Source of the DNA: Cavia porcellus
Taxonomy: Eukaryota; Chordata; Mammalia; Rodentia; Caviidae
Length of the DNA: 64,000 nt
Direction of reading: 5' to 3'
Assembly (NCBI RefSeq): GCF_034190915.1
Contig: NW_026947546.1
Location: 682,001-746,000 of the forward strand
The notes below the pieces were generated by a model. It made no database searches and had not been told where the DNA came from. It saw nothing but the letters and a program-made list of their open reading frames with translations. Positions 1-11,900 of this stretch are shown one piece after another (positions within the stretch are counted from its first letter, which is position 1; every line of letters starts with the position of its first letter). Made by a program: the position numbers and the translations under genes.

Positions 1-134
1 CACCACCCCGTGATGTTTTTCTCACTCCTACTAGTGAATGTAATGTAACACACACCGATACAATGCGCACCACCACGTGATGTTTTTCTCACTCCTACTA
101 GTGAATGTAATGTAACACACACCCATACAATGCG

Positions 135-201
135 CACCACCCCGTGATGTTTTTCTCACTCCTACTAGTGAATGTAATGTAACACACACCCATACAATGC
201 G
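135..201 (+). repeat. Representative consensus monomer (67 bp)
   Basis: This copy matches the majority base at every position and serves as the reference monomer. It contains an ACTAGT (SpeI) site at monomer 30-35 and a TGCGCA (FspI) site spanning the junction with the next monomer, so either enzyme should give a 67-bp ladder across the array. It also has a T5 tract at 16-20, a doubled AATGT at 37-46, and a short CA run at 49-54. The two CpGs lie at 9-10 and 66-67. The most variable positions are 26-32 (for example CCTACT becoming GCTACT, CCTATT, CCTACG, CTTAGT or CGTAGT), 41 (GAATGTAATG against GAATCTAATG), the CA run, and the two CpGs. Confidence 0.95.
156..171 (+). other. Inverted repeat TCACT-N6-AGTGA within each monomer
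   Basis: In the reference monomer, TCACT (156-160) and AGTGA (167-171) are perfect inverted repeats around a 6-nt loop, CCTACT. The same TCAC can instead pair with the upstream GTGA (144-147) across an 8-nt loop, so two mutually exclusive hairpins are possible per monomer. The motif recurs every 67 bp. Many of the common variants fall in the loop, although stem variants also occur (TAACT, GCACT, CATTC). Extrusion or protein binding is not shown by the sequence. Confidence 0.7.
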
Positions 202-2008
202 CACCACCCCGTGATGTTTGTCTCACTCCTACTAGTGAATGTAATGTAACACACACCCATACAATGCGCACCACCGCGTGATGTTTTTCTCACTCCTACT
301 AGTGAATCTAATGTAACACACACCCATACAATGCGCACCACCCCTTGATGTTTTTCTCACTCCTACTAGTGAATGTAATGTAACACACACCCATACAATG
401 CGCACCACCCCGTGATGTTTTTCTCACTCCTACGAGTGAATGTAATGTAACACACACCCATAAAATGCGCACCACCCCGTGATGATTTTCTCACTCCTAC
501 TAGTGAATCTAATGTAACACACACCCATACAATGCGCACCACCCCGTGATGTTTTTCTCACTCCTACTAGTGAATCTAATGTAACACACACCCATACAAT
601 GCGCACCACCCCGTGATGTTTTTCTCACTCCTACTAGTGAATCTAATGTAACACACACCCATACAAGGCTCACCACCCCGTGATGTTTTTCTCACTCGTA
701 GTAGTGAATGTAATGTAACACACACACATACAATGCGCACCACCCCGTCATGTTTTTCTCACTCCTACTAGTGAATGTAATGTAACACACACCCATACAA
801 TGCGCACCACCCCGTGATGTTTTTCTCACTCTTAGTAGTGAATGTAATGTAACACACACCCATACAATGTGCACCACCCCGTGATGTTTTTCTCACTCCT
901 ACTAGTGAATGTAATGTAACACACACCCATACAATGCGCACCACCCTGTGATGTTTTTGTCACTGCTACTAGTGAATGTAATGTAACACACACCCATACA
1001 ATGCGCACCACCCCGTGATGTTTTTCTCACTCCTATTAGTGAATGTAATGTAACACCCCCATACAATTCGCACCACCCCGTGATGTTTTTCTCACTCCTA
1101 CTAGTGAATGTAATGTAACACACACCCATAAAATGCGCACCACCCCGTGATGTTTTTCTCACTCCTACTAGTGAATGTAATGTAACACACACCCATACAA
1201 TGCGCACCACCCCGTGATGTTTTTCTAACTCCTACTAGTGAATGTAATGTAACACACACCCATACAATGCGCACCACCGCGTGATGTTTTTCTCACTCCT
1301 ACTAGTGAATCTAATGTAACACACACCCATACAATGCGCACCACCCCGTGATGTTTTTCTCACTCCTACTAGTGAATGTAATGTAACACACACCCATACA
1401 ATGCTCACCACCCCGTGATGTTTTTCTTACTCTTAGTAGTGAATGTAATGTAACACACACACATACAATGCGCACCACCCCGTGATGTTTTTCTCACTCC
1501 TACTAGTGAATGTAATGTAACACACACCCATACAATGCGCACCACCCCGTGATGTTTTTCTCACTGCTACTAGTGAATGTAATGTAACACACACCCATAC
1601 AATGCGCACCACCCCGTGATGTTTTTCTCACTCCTATTAGTGAATGTAATGTAACACACACCCATACAATGCGCACCACCCCGTGATGTTTTTCTCACTC
1701 CCACTAGTGAATGTAATGTAACACATACCCATACAATGCGCACCGCCCCGTGATGTTTTTCTCACTCCTACTAGTGAATGTAATGTAACACAAACCCATA
1801 TAATGCACACCACCCCGTGATGTTTTTCTCACTCCTACTAGTGAATGTAATGTAACACACACCCATACAATGCTCACCACCCCGTGATGTTTTTCTCACT
1901 CGTAGTAGTGAATGTAATGTAACACACACACATACAATGCGCACCACCCCGTCATGTTTTTCTAACTCCTACTAGTGAATCTAATGTAACACACACCCAT
2001 ACAATGCG

Positions 2009-2151
2009 CACCACCCCGCGATGTTTTTCAGAAACCTATCCTACATTGCCACTGCATGTTCCCTGACCTCCACATGCTGACCACCCCGCGGGGCTTTTCT
2101 CCATCCTACATTGCCACTCACTGCCTTTCCTAATTCAGAGCCTCCGATTCA
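2009..2151. repeat. 143-bp spacer 1 (subtype I)
   Basis: Interrupts the 67-bp array. It has two halves of about 70 and 73 bp, each opening with CCACCCCGCG and each carrying ATCCTACATTGCCACT (2038-2053 and 2102-2117). Its first 20 bp match the ordinary monomer with one change (GCGATG for GTGATG). The second half aligns without gaps to monomer positions 4-31 or so, at roughly three bases in four. The remainder is unlike the monomer. The following monomer has GATGGTTTTC. CCCCGCGGGG (2084-2093) is a 10-bp palindrome with a SacII site. Confidence 0.92.
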
Positions 2152-4228
2152 CACCACCCCGTGATGGTTTTCTCACTCCTATTAGTGAATGTAATGTAAC
2201 ACACACCCATACAATGCGCACCACCCCGTGATGTTTTTCTCACTCCTACTAGTGAATGTAATGTAACACACACCCATACAATGCGCACCACCCCGTGATG
2301 TTTTTCTCACTCCTACTAGTGAATGTAATGTAACACACACCCATACAATGCGCACCACCCCGTGATGTTTTTCTCACTCCTACTAGTGAATGTAATGTAA
2401 CACACACCCATGCAATGCGCATCACCCCGTGATGTTTTTCTCACTCCTACTAGTGAATCTAATGTAACACACACCCATACAATGCGCACCACCCCGTGAT
2501 GTTTTTCTCACTCCTACTAGTGAATGTAATGTAACACACACCCATACAATGCGAACCACCCCGTGATGTTTTTCTCACTCCTACTAGTGAATGTAATGTA
2601 ACACACACCCATACAATGCGCACCACCCCGTGATGTTTTTCTCACTCCTACTAGTGAATGTAATGTAACACACACCCATACAATGCGCACCACCCCGTGA
2701 TGTTTTTCGCACTCCTACTAGTGAATCTAATGTAACACACACCCATACAATGCGCACCACCCCGTGATGTTTTTCTCATTCCTACTAGTGAATGTAATGT
2801 AACACACACCCATACAATGCTCACCACCCCGTGATGTTTTTCTTACTCTTAGTAGTGAATGTAATGTAACACACACACATACAATGCGCACCACCCCGTG
2901 ATGTTTTTCTCACACCTACTAGTGAATGTAATGTAACACACACCCATACAATGCTCACCACCCCGTGATGTTTTTCTCACTCGTAGTAGTGAATGTAATG
3001 TAACACACACCCATACAATGCGCACCACCCCGTGATGTTTTTCTCACTCCTATTAGTGAATGTAATGTAACACACACCCACACAATGCGCACCACACCGT
3101 GATGTTTTTCTCACTCCCACTAGTGAATGTAATGTAACACATACCCATACAATGCGCACCGCCCCGTGATGTTTTTCTCACTCCTACTAGTGAATGTAAT
3201 GTAACACAAACCCATATAATGCACACCACCCCGTGATGTTTTTTTCACTCCTACTAGTGAATGTAATGTAACACACACCCATACAATGCTCACCACCCCG
3301 TGATGTTTTTCTCACTCGTAGTAGTGAATGTAATGTAACACACACACATACAATGCGCACCACCCCGTCATGTTTTTCTAACTCCTACTAGTGAATGTAA
3401 TGTAACACACACCCATACAATGCGCACCACCCCGTGATGTTTTTCTCACTCTTAGTAGTGAATGTAATGTAACACACACCCATACAATGCGCACCACCCC
3501 GTCATGTTTTTCTCACTCCTACTAGTGAATGTAATGTAACACACACCCATACAATGCGCACCACCCTGTGATGTTTTTCTCACTGCTACTAGTGAATGTA
3601 ATGTAACACACACCCATACAATGCGCACCACCCCGTGATGTTTTTCTCACTCCTATTAGTGAATGTAATGTAACACACACCCATCCAATGCGCACCACCC
3701 CGTGATGTTTTTCTCACTCCTACTAGTGAATGTAATGTAACACACACCCATACAATGCGCACCACCCCGTGATGTTTTTCTCACTCCTACTAGTGAATGT
3801 AATGTAACACACACCCATACAATGCGCACCACCCCGTGATGTTTTTCTCACTCCTACTAGTGAATGTAATGTAACACACACCCATACAATGCGCACCACC
3901 CCGTGATGTTTTTCTCACTCCTACTAGTGAATGTAATGTAACACACACCCATGCAATGCGCATCACCCCGTGATGTTTTTCTCACTCCTACTAGTGAATC
4001 TAATGTAACACACACCCATACAATGCGCACCACCCCGTGATGTTTTTCTCACTCCTACTAGTGAATGTAATGTAACACACACCCATACAATGCGAACCAC
4101 CCCGTGATGTTTTTCTCACTCCTACTAGTGAATGTAATGTAACACACACCCATACAATGCGCACCACCCCGTGATGTTTTTCGCACTCCTACTAGTGAAT
4201 GTAATGTAACACACACCCATACAATGCG

Positions 4229-7200
4229 CACCACCCCGTGATGTTTTTCTCACTCCTACTAGTGAATGTAATGTAACACACACCGATACAATGCGCACCA
4301 CCACGTGATGTTTTTCTCACTCCTACTAGTGAATGTAATGTAACACACACCCATACAATGCGCACCACCCCGTGATGTTTTTCTCACTCCTACTAGTGAA
4401 TGTAATGTAACACACACCCATACAATGCGCACCACCCCGTGATGTTTGTCTCACTCCTACTAGTGAATGTAATGTAACACACACCCATACAATGCGCACC
4501 ACCGCGTGATGTTTTTCTCACTCCTACTAGTGAATCTAATGTAACACACACCCATACAATGCGCACCACCCCTTGATGTTTTTCTCACTCCTACTAGTGA
4601 ATGTAATGTAACACACACCCATACAATGCGCACCACCCCGTGATGTTTTTCTCACTCCTACGAGTGAATGTAATGTAACACACACCCATAAAATGCGCAC
4701 CACCCCGTGATGATTTTCTCACTCCTACTAGTGAATCTAATGTAACACACACCCATACAATGCGCACCACCCCGTGATGTTTTTCTCACTCCTACTAGTG
4801 AATCTAATGTAACACACACCCATACAATGCGCACCACCCCGTGATGTTTTTCTCACTCCTACTAGTGAATCTAATGTAACACACACCCATACAAGGCTCA
4901 CCACCCCGTGATGTTTTTCTCACTCGTAGTAGTGAATGTAATGTAACACACACACATACAATGCGCACCACCCCGTCATGTTTTTCTCACTCCTACTAGT
5001 GAATGTAATGTAACACACACCCATACAATGCGCACCACCCCGTGATGTTTTTCTCACTCTTAGTAGTGAATGTAATGTAACACACACCCATACAATGTGC
5101 ACCACCCCGTGATGTTTTTCTCACTCCTACTAGTGAATGTAATGTAACACACACCCATACAATGCGCACCACCCTGTGATGTTTTTGTCACTGCTACTAG
5201 TGAATGTAATGTAACACACACCCATACAATGCGCACCACCCCGTGATGTTTTTCTCACTCCTATTAGTGAATGTAATGTAACACCCCCATACAATTCGCA
5301 CCACCCCGTGATGTTTTTCTCACTCCTACTAGTGAATGTAATGTAACACACACCCATAAAATGCGCACCACCCCGTGATGTTTTTCTCACTCCTACTAGT
5401 GAATGTAATGTAACACACACCCATACAATGCGCACCACCCCGTGATGTTTTTCTAACTCCTACTAGTGAATGTAATGTAACACACACCCATACAATGCGC
5501 ACCACCGCGTGATGTTTTTCTCACTCCTACTAGTGAATCTAATGTAACACACACCCATACAATGCGCACCACCCCGTGATGTTTTTCTCACTCCTACTAG
5601 TGAATGTAATGTAACACACACCCATACAATGCTCACCACCCCGTGATGTTTTTCTTACTCTTAGTAGTGAATGTAATGTAACACACACACATACAATGCG
5701 CACCACCCCGTGATGTTTTTCTCACTCCTACTAGTGAATGTAATGTAACACACACCCATACAATGCGCACCACCCCGTGATGTTTTTCTCACTGCTACTA
5801 GTGAATGTAATGTAACACACACCCATACAATGCGCACCACCCCGTGATGTTTTTCTCACTCCTATTAGTGAATGTAATGTAACACACACCCATACAATGC
5901 GCACCACCCCGTGATGTTTTTCTCACTCCCACTAGTGAATGTAATGTAACACATACCCATACAATGCGCACCGCCCCGTGATGTTTTTCTCACTCCTACT
6001 AGTGAATGTAATGTAACACAAACCCATATAATGCACACCACCCCGTGATGTTTTTCTCACTCCTACTAGTGAATGTAATGTAACACACACCCATACAATG
6101 CTCACCACCCCGTGATGTTTTTCTCACTCGTAGTAGTGAATGTAATGTAACACACACACATACAATGCGCACCACCCCGTCATGTTTTTCTAACTCCTAC
6201 TAGTGAATCTAATGTAACACACACCCATACAATGCGCACCACCCCGCGATGTTTTTCAGAAACCTATCCTACATTGCCACTGCATGTTCCCTGACCTCCA
6301 CATGCTGACCACCCCGCGGGGCTTTTCTCCATCCTACATTGCCACTCACTGCCTTTCCTAATTCAGAGCCTCCGATTCACACCACCCCGTGATGGTTTTC
6401 TCACTCCTATTAGTGAATGTAATGTAACACACACCCATACAATGCGCACCACCCCGTGATGTTTTTCTCACTCCTACTAGTGAATGTAATGTAACACACA
6501 CCCATACAATGCGCACCACCCCGTGATGTTTTTCTCACTCCTACTAGTGAATGTAATGTAACACACACCCATACAATGCGCACCACCCCGTGATGTTTTT
6601 CTCACTCCTACTAGTGAATGTAATGTAACACACACCCATGCAATGCGCATCACCCCGTGATGTTTTTCTCACTCCTACTAGTGAATCTAATGTAACACAC
6701 ACCCATACAATGCGCACCACCCCGTGATGTTTTTCTCACTCCTACTAGTGAATGTAATGTAACACACACCCATACAATGCGAACCACCCCGTGATGTTTT
6801 TCTCACTCCTACTAGTGAATGTAATGTAACACACACCCATACAATGCGCACCACCCCGTGATGTTTTTCTCACTCCTACTAGTGAATGTAATGTAACACA
6901 CACCCATACAATGCGCACCACCCCGTGATGTTTTTCGCACTCCTACTAGTGAATCTAATGTAACACACACCCATACAATGCGCACCACCCCGTGATGTTT
7001 TTCTCATTCCTACTAGTGAATGTAATGTAACACACACCCATACAATGCTCACCACCCCGTGATGTTTTTCTTACTCTTAGTAGTGAATGTAATGTAACAC
7101 ACACACATACAATGCGCACCACCCCGTGATGTTTTTCTCACACCTACTAGTGAATGTAATGTAACACACACCCATACAATGCTCACCACCCCGTGATGTT

Positions 7201-8992
7201 TTTCTCACTCGTAGTAGTGAATGTAATGTAACACACACCCATACAATGCGCACCACCCCGTGATGTTTTTCTCACTCCTATTAGTGAATGTAATGTAACA
7301 CACACCCACACAATGCGCACCACACCGTGATGTTTTTCTCACTCCCACTAGTGAATGTAATGTAACACATACCCATACAATGCGCACCGCCCCGTGATGT
7401 TTTTCTCACTCCTACTAGTGAATGTAATGTAACACAAACCCATATAATGCACACCACCCCGTGATGTTTTTTTCACTCCTACTAGTGAATGTAATGTAAC
7501 ACACACCCATACAATGCTCACCACCCCGTGATGTTTTTCTCACTCGTAGTAGTGAATGTAATGTAACACACACACATACAATGCGCACCACCCCGTCATG
7601 TTTTTCTAACTCCTACTAGTGAATGTAATGTAACACACACCCATACAATGCGCACCACCCCGTGATGTTTTTCTCACTCTTAGTAGTGAATGTAATGTAA
7701 CACACACCCATACAATGCGCACCACCCCGTCATGTTTTTCTCACTCCTACTAGTGAATGTAATGTAACACACACCCATACAATGCGCACCACCCTGTGAT
7801 GTTTTTCTCACTGCTACTAGTGAATGTAATGTAACACACACCCATACAATGCGCACCACCCCGTGATGTTTTTCTCACTCCTATTAGTGAATGTAATGTA
7901 ACACACACCCATCCAATGCGCACCACCCCGTGATGTTTTTCTCACTCCTACTAGTGAATGTAATGTAACACACACCCATACAATGCGCACCACCCCGTGA
8001 TGTTTTTCTCACTCCTATTAGTGAATGTAATGTAACACACACCCATACAATGCGCACCACCCCGTGATGTTTTTCTCACTCCTACTAGTGAATGTAATGT
8101 AACACACACCCATACAATGCGCACCACCCCGTGATGTTTTTCTCACTCCTACTAGTGAATGTAATGTAACACACACCCATACAATGCGCACCACCCCGTG
8201 ATGTTTTTCTAACTCCTACTAGTGAATGTAATGTAACACACACCCATACAATGCGCACCACCACGTGATGTTTTTCTCACTCCTACTAGTGAATCTAATG
8301 TAACACACACCCATAAAATGCGCACCACCCCGTGATGTTTTCCTCACTCCTACTAGTGAATGTAATGTAACACACACCCATACAATGCTCACCACCCCGT
8401 GATGTTTTTCTTACTCTTAGTAGTGAATCTAATGTAACACACACACATACAATGCGCACCACCCCGTGATGTTTTTCTCACTCCTACTAGTGAATGTAAT
8501 GTAACACACACCCATACAATGCGCACCACCCCGTGATGTTTTTCTCACTGCTACTAGTGAATGTAATGTAACACACACCCATACAATGCGCACCACCCCG
8601 TGATGTTTTTCTCACTCCTACTAGTGAATGTAATGTAACACACACCCATACAATGCGCACCACCCCGTGATGTTTTTCTCACTCCTACTAGTGAATGTAA
8701 TGTAACACACACCCATGCAATGCGCATCACCCCGTGATGTTTTTCTCACTCCTACTAGTGAATCTAATGTAACACACACCCATACAATGCGCACCACCCC
8801 GTGATGTTTTTCTCACTCCTACTAGTGAATGTAATGTAACACACACCCATACAATGCGAACCTCCCCGTGATGTTTTTCTCACTCCTACTAGTGAATGTA
8901 ATGTAACACACACCCATACAATGCGCACCACCCCGTGATGTTTTTCGCACTCCTACTAGTGAATGTAATGTAACACACACCCATACAATGCG
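4229..8992. repeat. HOR unit A2, expanded to 4,764 bp
   Basis: 4229-8017 repeats 1-3789 with no difference I could find. At 8018 the monomer becomes CCTATTAG and the order diverges. Eight extra monomers (536 bp) are present before the CATGCAATGCGCATC landmark at about 8713. Several of the added monomers (TTTTCCTCACTCC, CTTAGTAGTGAATCTAATG) match types found in unit A3 and in the mosaic region, so the insertion looks like a block copied from elsewhere in the array. The unit carries a spacer at 6237-6379. Confidence 0.82.
6237..6379. repeat. 143-bp spacer 2 (subtype I)
   Basis: Same sequence as spacer 1, 4,228 bp downstream, with CACATGCTG and CAGAGCCTCC as subtype I markers and the palindrome CCCCGCGGGG. 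Confidence 0.92.
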
Positions 8993-11900
8993 CACCACCC
9001 CGTGATGTTTTTCTCACTCCTACTAGTGAATGTAATGTAACACACACCGATACAATGCGCACCACCACGTGATGTTTTTCTCACTCCTACTAGTGAATGT
9101 AATGTAACACACACCCATACAATGCGCACCACCCCGTGATGTTTTTCTCACTCCTACTAGTGAATGTAATGTAACACACACCCATACAATGCGCACCACC
9201 CCGTGATGTTTGTCTCACTCCTACTAGTGAATGTAATGTAACACACACCCATACAATGCGCACCACCGCGTGATGTTTTTCTCACTCCTACTAGTGAATC
9301 TAATGTAACACACACCCATACAATGCGCACCACCCCTTGATATTTTTCTCACTCCTACTAGTGAATGTAATGTAACACACACCCATACAATGTGCACCAC
9401 CCCGTGATGTTTTTCTCACTCCTAGTAGTGAATGTAATGTAACACACACCCATACAATGCGCACCACCCCGTGATGTTTTTCTCACTCCTACGAGTGAAT
9501 GTAATGTAACACACACCCATACAATGCGCACCACCCCGTGATGTTTTTCTCACTCCTACGAGTGAATGTAATGTAACACACACCCATAAAATGCGCACCA
9601 CCCCGTGATGATTTTCTCACTCCTACTAGTGAATCTAATGTAACACACACCCATACAATGCGCACCACCCCGTGATGTTTTTCTCACTCCTACTAGTGAA
9701 TCTAATGTAACACACACCCATACAATGCGCACCACCCCGTGATGTTTTTCTCACTCCTACTAGTGAATGTAATGTAACACACACCCATACAATGCTCACC
9801 ACCCCGTGATGTTTTTCTCACTCGTAGTAGTGAATGTAATGTAACACACACACATACAATGCGCACCACCCCGTCATGTTTTTCTCACTCCTACTAGTGA
9901 ATGTAATGTAACACACACCCATACAATGCGCACCACCCCGTGATGTTTTTCTCACTCTTAGTAGTGAATGTAATGTAACACACACCCATACAATGTGCAC
10001 CACCCCGTGATGTTTTTCTCACTCCTACTAGTGAATGTAATGTAACACACACCCATACAATGCGCACCACCCTGTGATGTTTTTCTCACTGCTACTAGTG
10101 AATCTAATGTAACACACACCCATACAATGCGCACCACTCCGTGATGTTTTTCTCACTCCTATTAGTGAATGTAATGTAACACCCCCATACAATTCGCACC
10201 ACCCCGTGATGTTTTTCTCACTCCTACTAGTGAATGTAATGTAACACACACCCATAAAATGCGCATCACCCCGTGATGTTTTTCTCACTCCTACTAGTGA
10301 ATGTAATGTAACACACACCCATACAATGCGCACCACCCCGTGATGTTTTTCTAACTCCTACTAGTGAATGTAATGTAACCCACACCCATACAATGCGCAC
10401 CACCGCGTGATGTTTTTCTCACTCCTACTAGTGAATCTAATGTAACACACACCCATACAATGCGCACCACCCCGTGATGTTTTTCTCATTCCTACTAGTG
10501 AATGTAATGTAACACACACCCATACAATGCTCACCACCCCGTGATGTTTTTCTTACTCTTAGTAGTGAATGTAATGTAACACACACACATACAATGCGCA
10601 CCACCCCGTGATGTTTTTCTCACTCCTACTAGTGAATGTAATGTAACACACACCCATACAATGCGCACCACCCCGTGATGTTTTTCTCACTGCTACTAGT
10701 GAATGTAATGTAACACACACCCATACAATGCGCACCACCCCGTGATGTTTTTCTCACTCCTATTAGTGAATGTAATGTAACACACACCCACACAATGCGC
10801 ACCACCCCGTGATGTTTTTCTCACTCCCACTAGTGAATGTAATGTAACACATACCCATACAATGCGCACCGCCCCGTGATGTTTTTCTCACTCCTACTAG
10901 TGAATGTAATGTAACACAAACCCATATAATGCACACCACCCCGTGATGTATTTCTCACTCCTACTAGTGAATGTAATGTAACACACACCCATACAATGCT
11001 CACCACCCCGTGATGTTTTTCTCACTCGTAGTAGTGAATGTAATGTAACACACACACATACAATGCGCACCACCCCGTCATGTTTTTCTAACTCCTACTA
11101 GTGAATGTAATGTAACACACACCCATACAATGCGCACCACCCCGTGATGTTTTTCTCACTCTTAGTAGTGAATGTAATGTAACACACACCCATACAATGC
11201 GCACCACCCCGTCATGTTTTTCTCACTCCTACTAGTGAATGTAATGTAACACACACCTATACAATGCGCACCACCCTGTGATGTTTTTCTCACTGCTACT
11301 AGTGAATGTAATGTAACACACACCCATACAATGCGCACCACCCCGTGATGTTTTTCTCACTCCTATCAGTGAATGTAATGTAACACACACCCATCCAATG
11401 CGCACCACCCCGTGATGTTTTTCTCACTCCTACTAGTGAATGTAATGTAACACACACCCATACAATGCGCACCACCCCGTGATGTTTTTCTCACTCCTAC
11501 TAGAGAATGTAATGTAACACACACCCATACAATGCGCACCACCCCGTGATGTTTTTCTCACTCCTACTAGTGAATGTAATGTAACACACACCCATACAAT
11601 GTGCACCACCCCGTGATGTTTTTCTCACTCCTACTAGTGAATGTAATGTAACACACACCCATACAATGCGCACCACCCCGTGATGTTTTTCTAACTCCTA
11701 CTAGTGAATGTAATGTAACACACACCCATACAATGCGCACCACCACGTGATGTTTTTCTCACTCCTACTAGTGAATCTAATGTAACACACACCCATACAA
11801 TGCGCACCACCCCGTGATGTTTTCCTCACTCCTACTAGTGAATGTAATGTAACACACACCCATACAATGCTCACCACCCCGTGATGTTTTTCTTACTCTT

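Larger units (their letters stand above)
1..4228. repeat. HOR unit A1, 4,228 bp
   Basis: Sixty-one monomers plus one 143-bp spacer, minus a 2-bp deletion at about 1055, gives exactly 4,228 bp (61 x 67 + 143 - 2). The next base, 4229, restarts the same succession, including the CGATAC monomer and the following CACCACCACG monomer. Landmarks in order are the CGATAC monomer, the AATGAGT-type CCTACGAG monomer (about 432), AAGGCTCACC (about 665), the GTAGTAGTG monomer (about 698), the 2-bp-deleted ATTCG monomer (about 1066), the spacer (2009-2151), the CATGCAATGCGCATC monomer (about 2410), and a second cluster of CTTAGTAGTG monomers (about 2850 and 3450). Confidence 0.9.

Noticed and set aside
1066..1082. 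CENP-B box in the ATTCG monomer
   Set aside because: Two of the four bases of the CGGG core are wrong (CCGT), and the ordinary monomer is already 6 of 9 by chance, so a functional box cannot be claimed.
692..1210. Minus-strand open reading frames of 60-113 codons with repeated VCVTLHSL, VCYITFTSRSEKN and GWCALYGCVLHYIH segments, found throughout the window
   Set aside because: They arise because 67 is 1 modulo 3: three successive monomers are read in three frames, and only the third frame has consensus stops (TAG TAG at CTACTAGTG). The same segment repeats with the monomer, there is no start context, codon bias or domain, and substitutions ignore codon position.
2009..2151. Spacer as a transposon end, tRNA-derived element or promoter
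   Set aside because: No terminal inverted repeats, target-site duplication, A/B-box pair or poly-A tail is visible, and its internal duplication plus similarity to the monomer explain it better.
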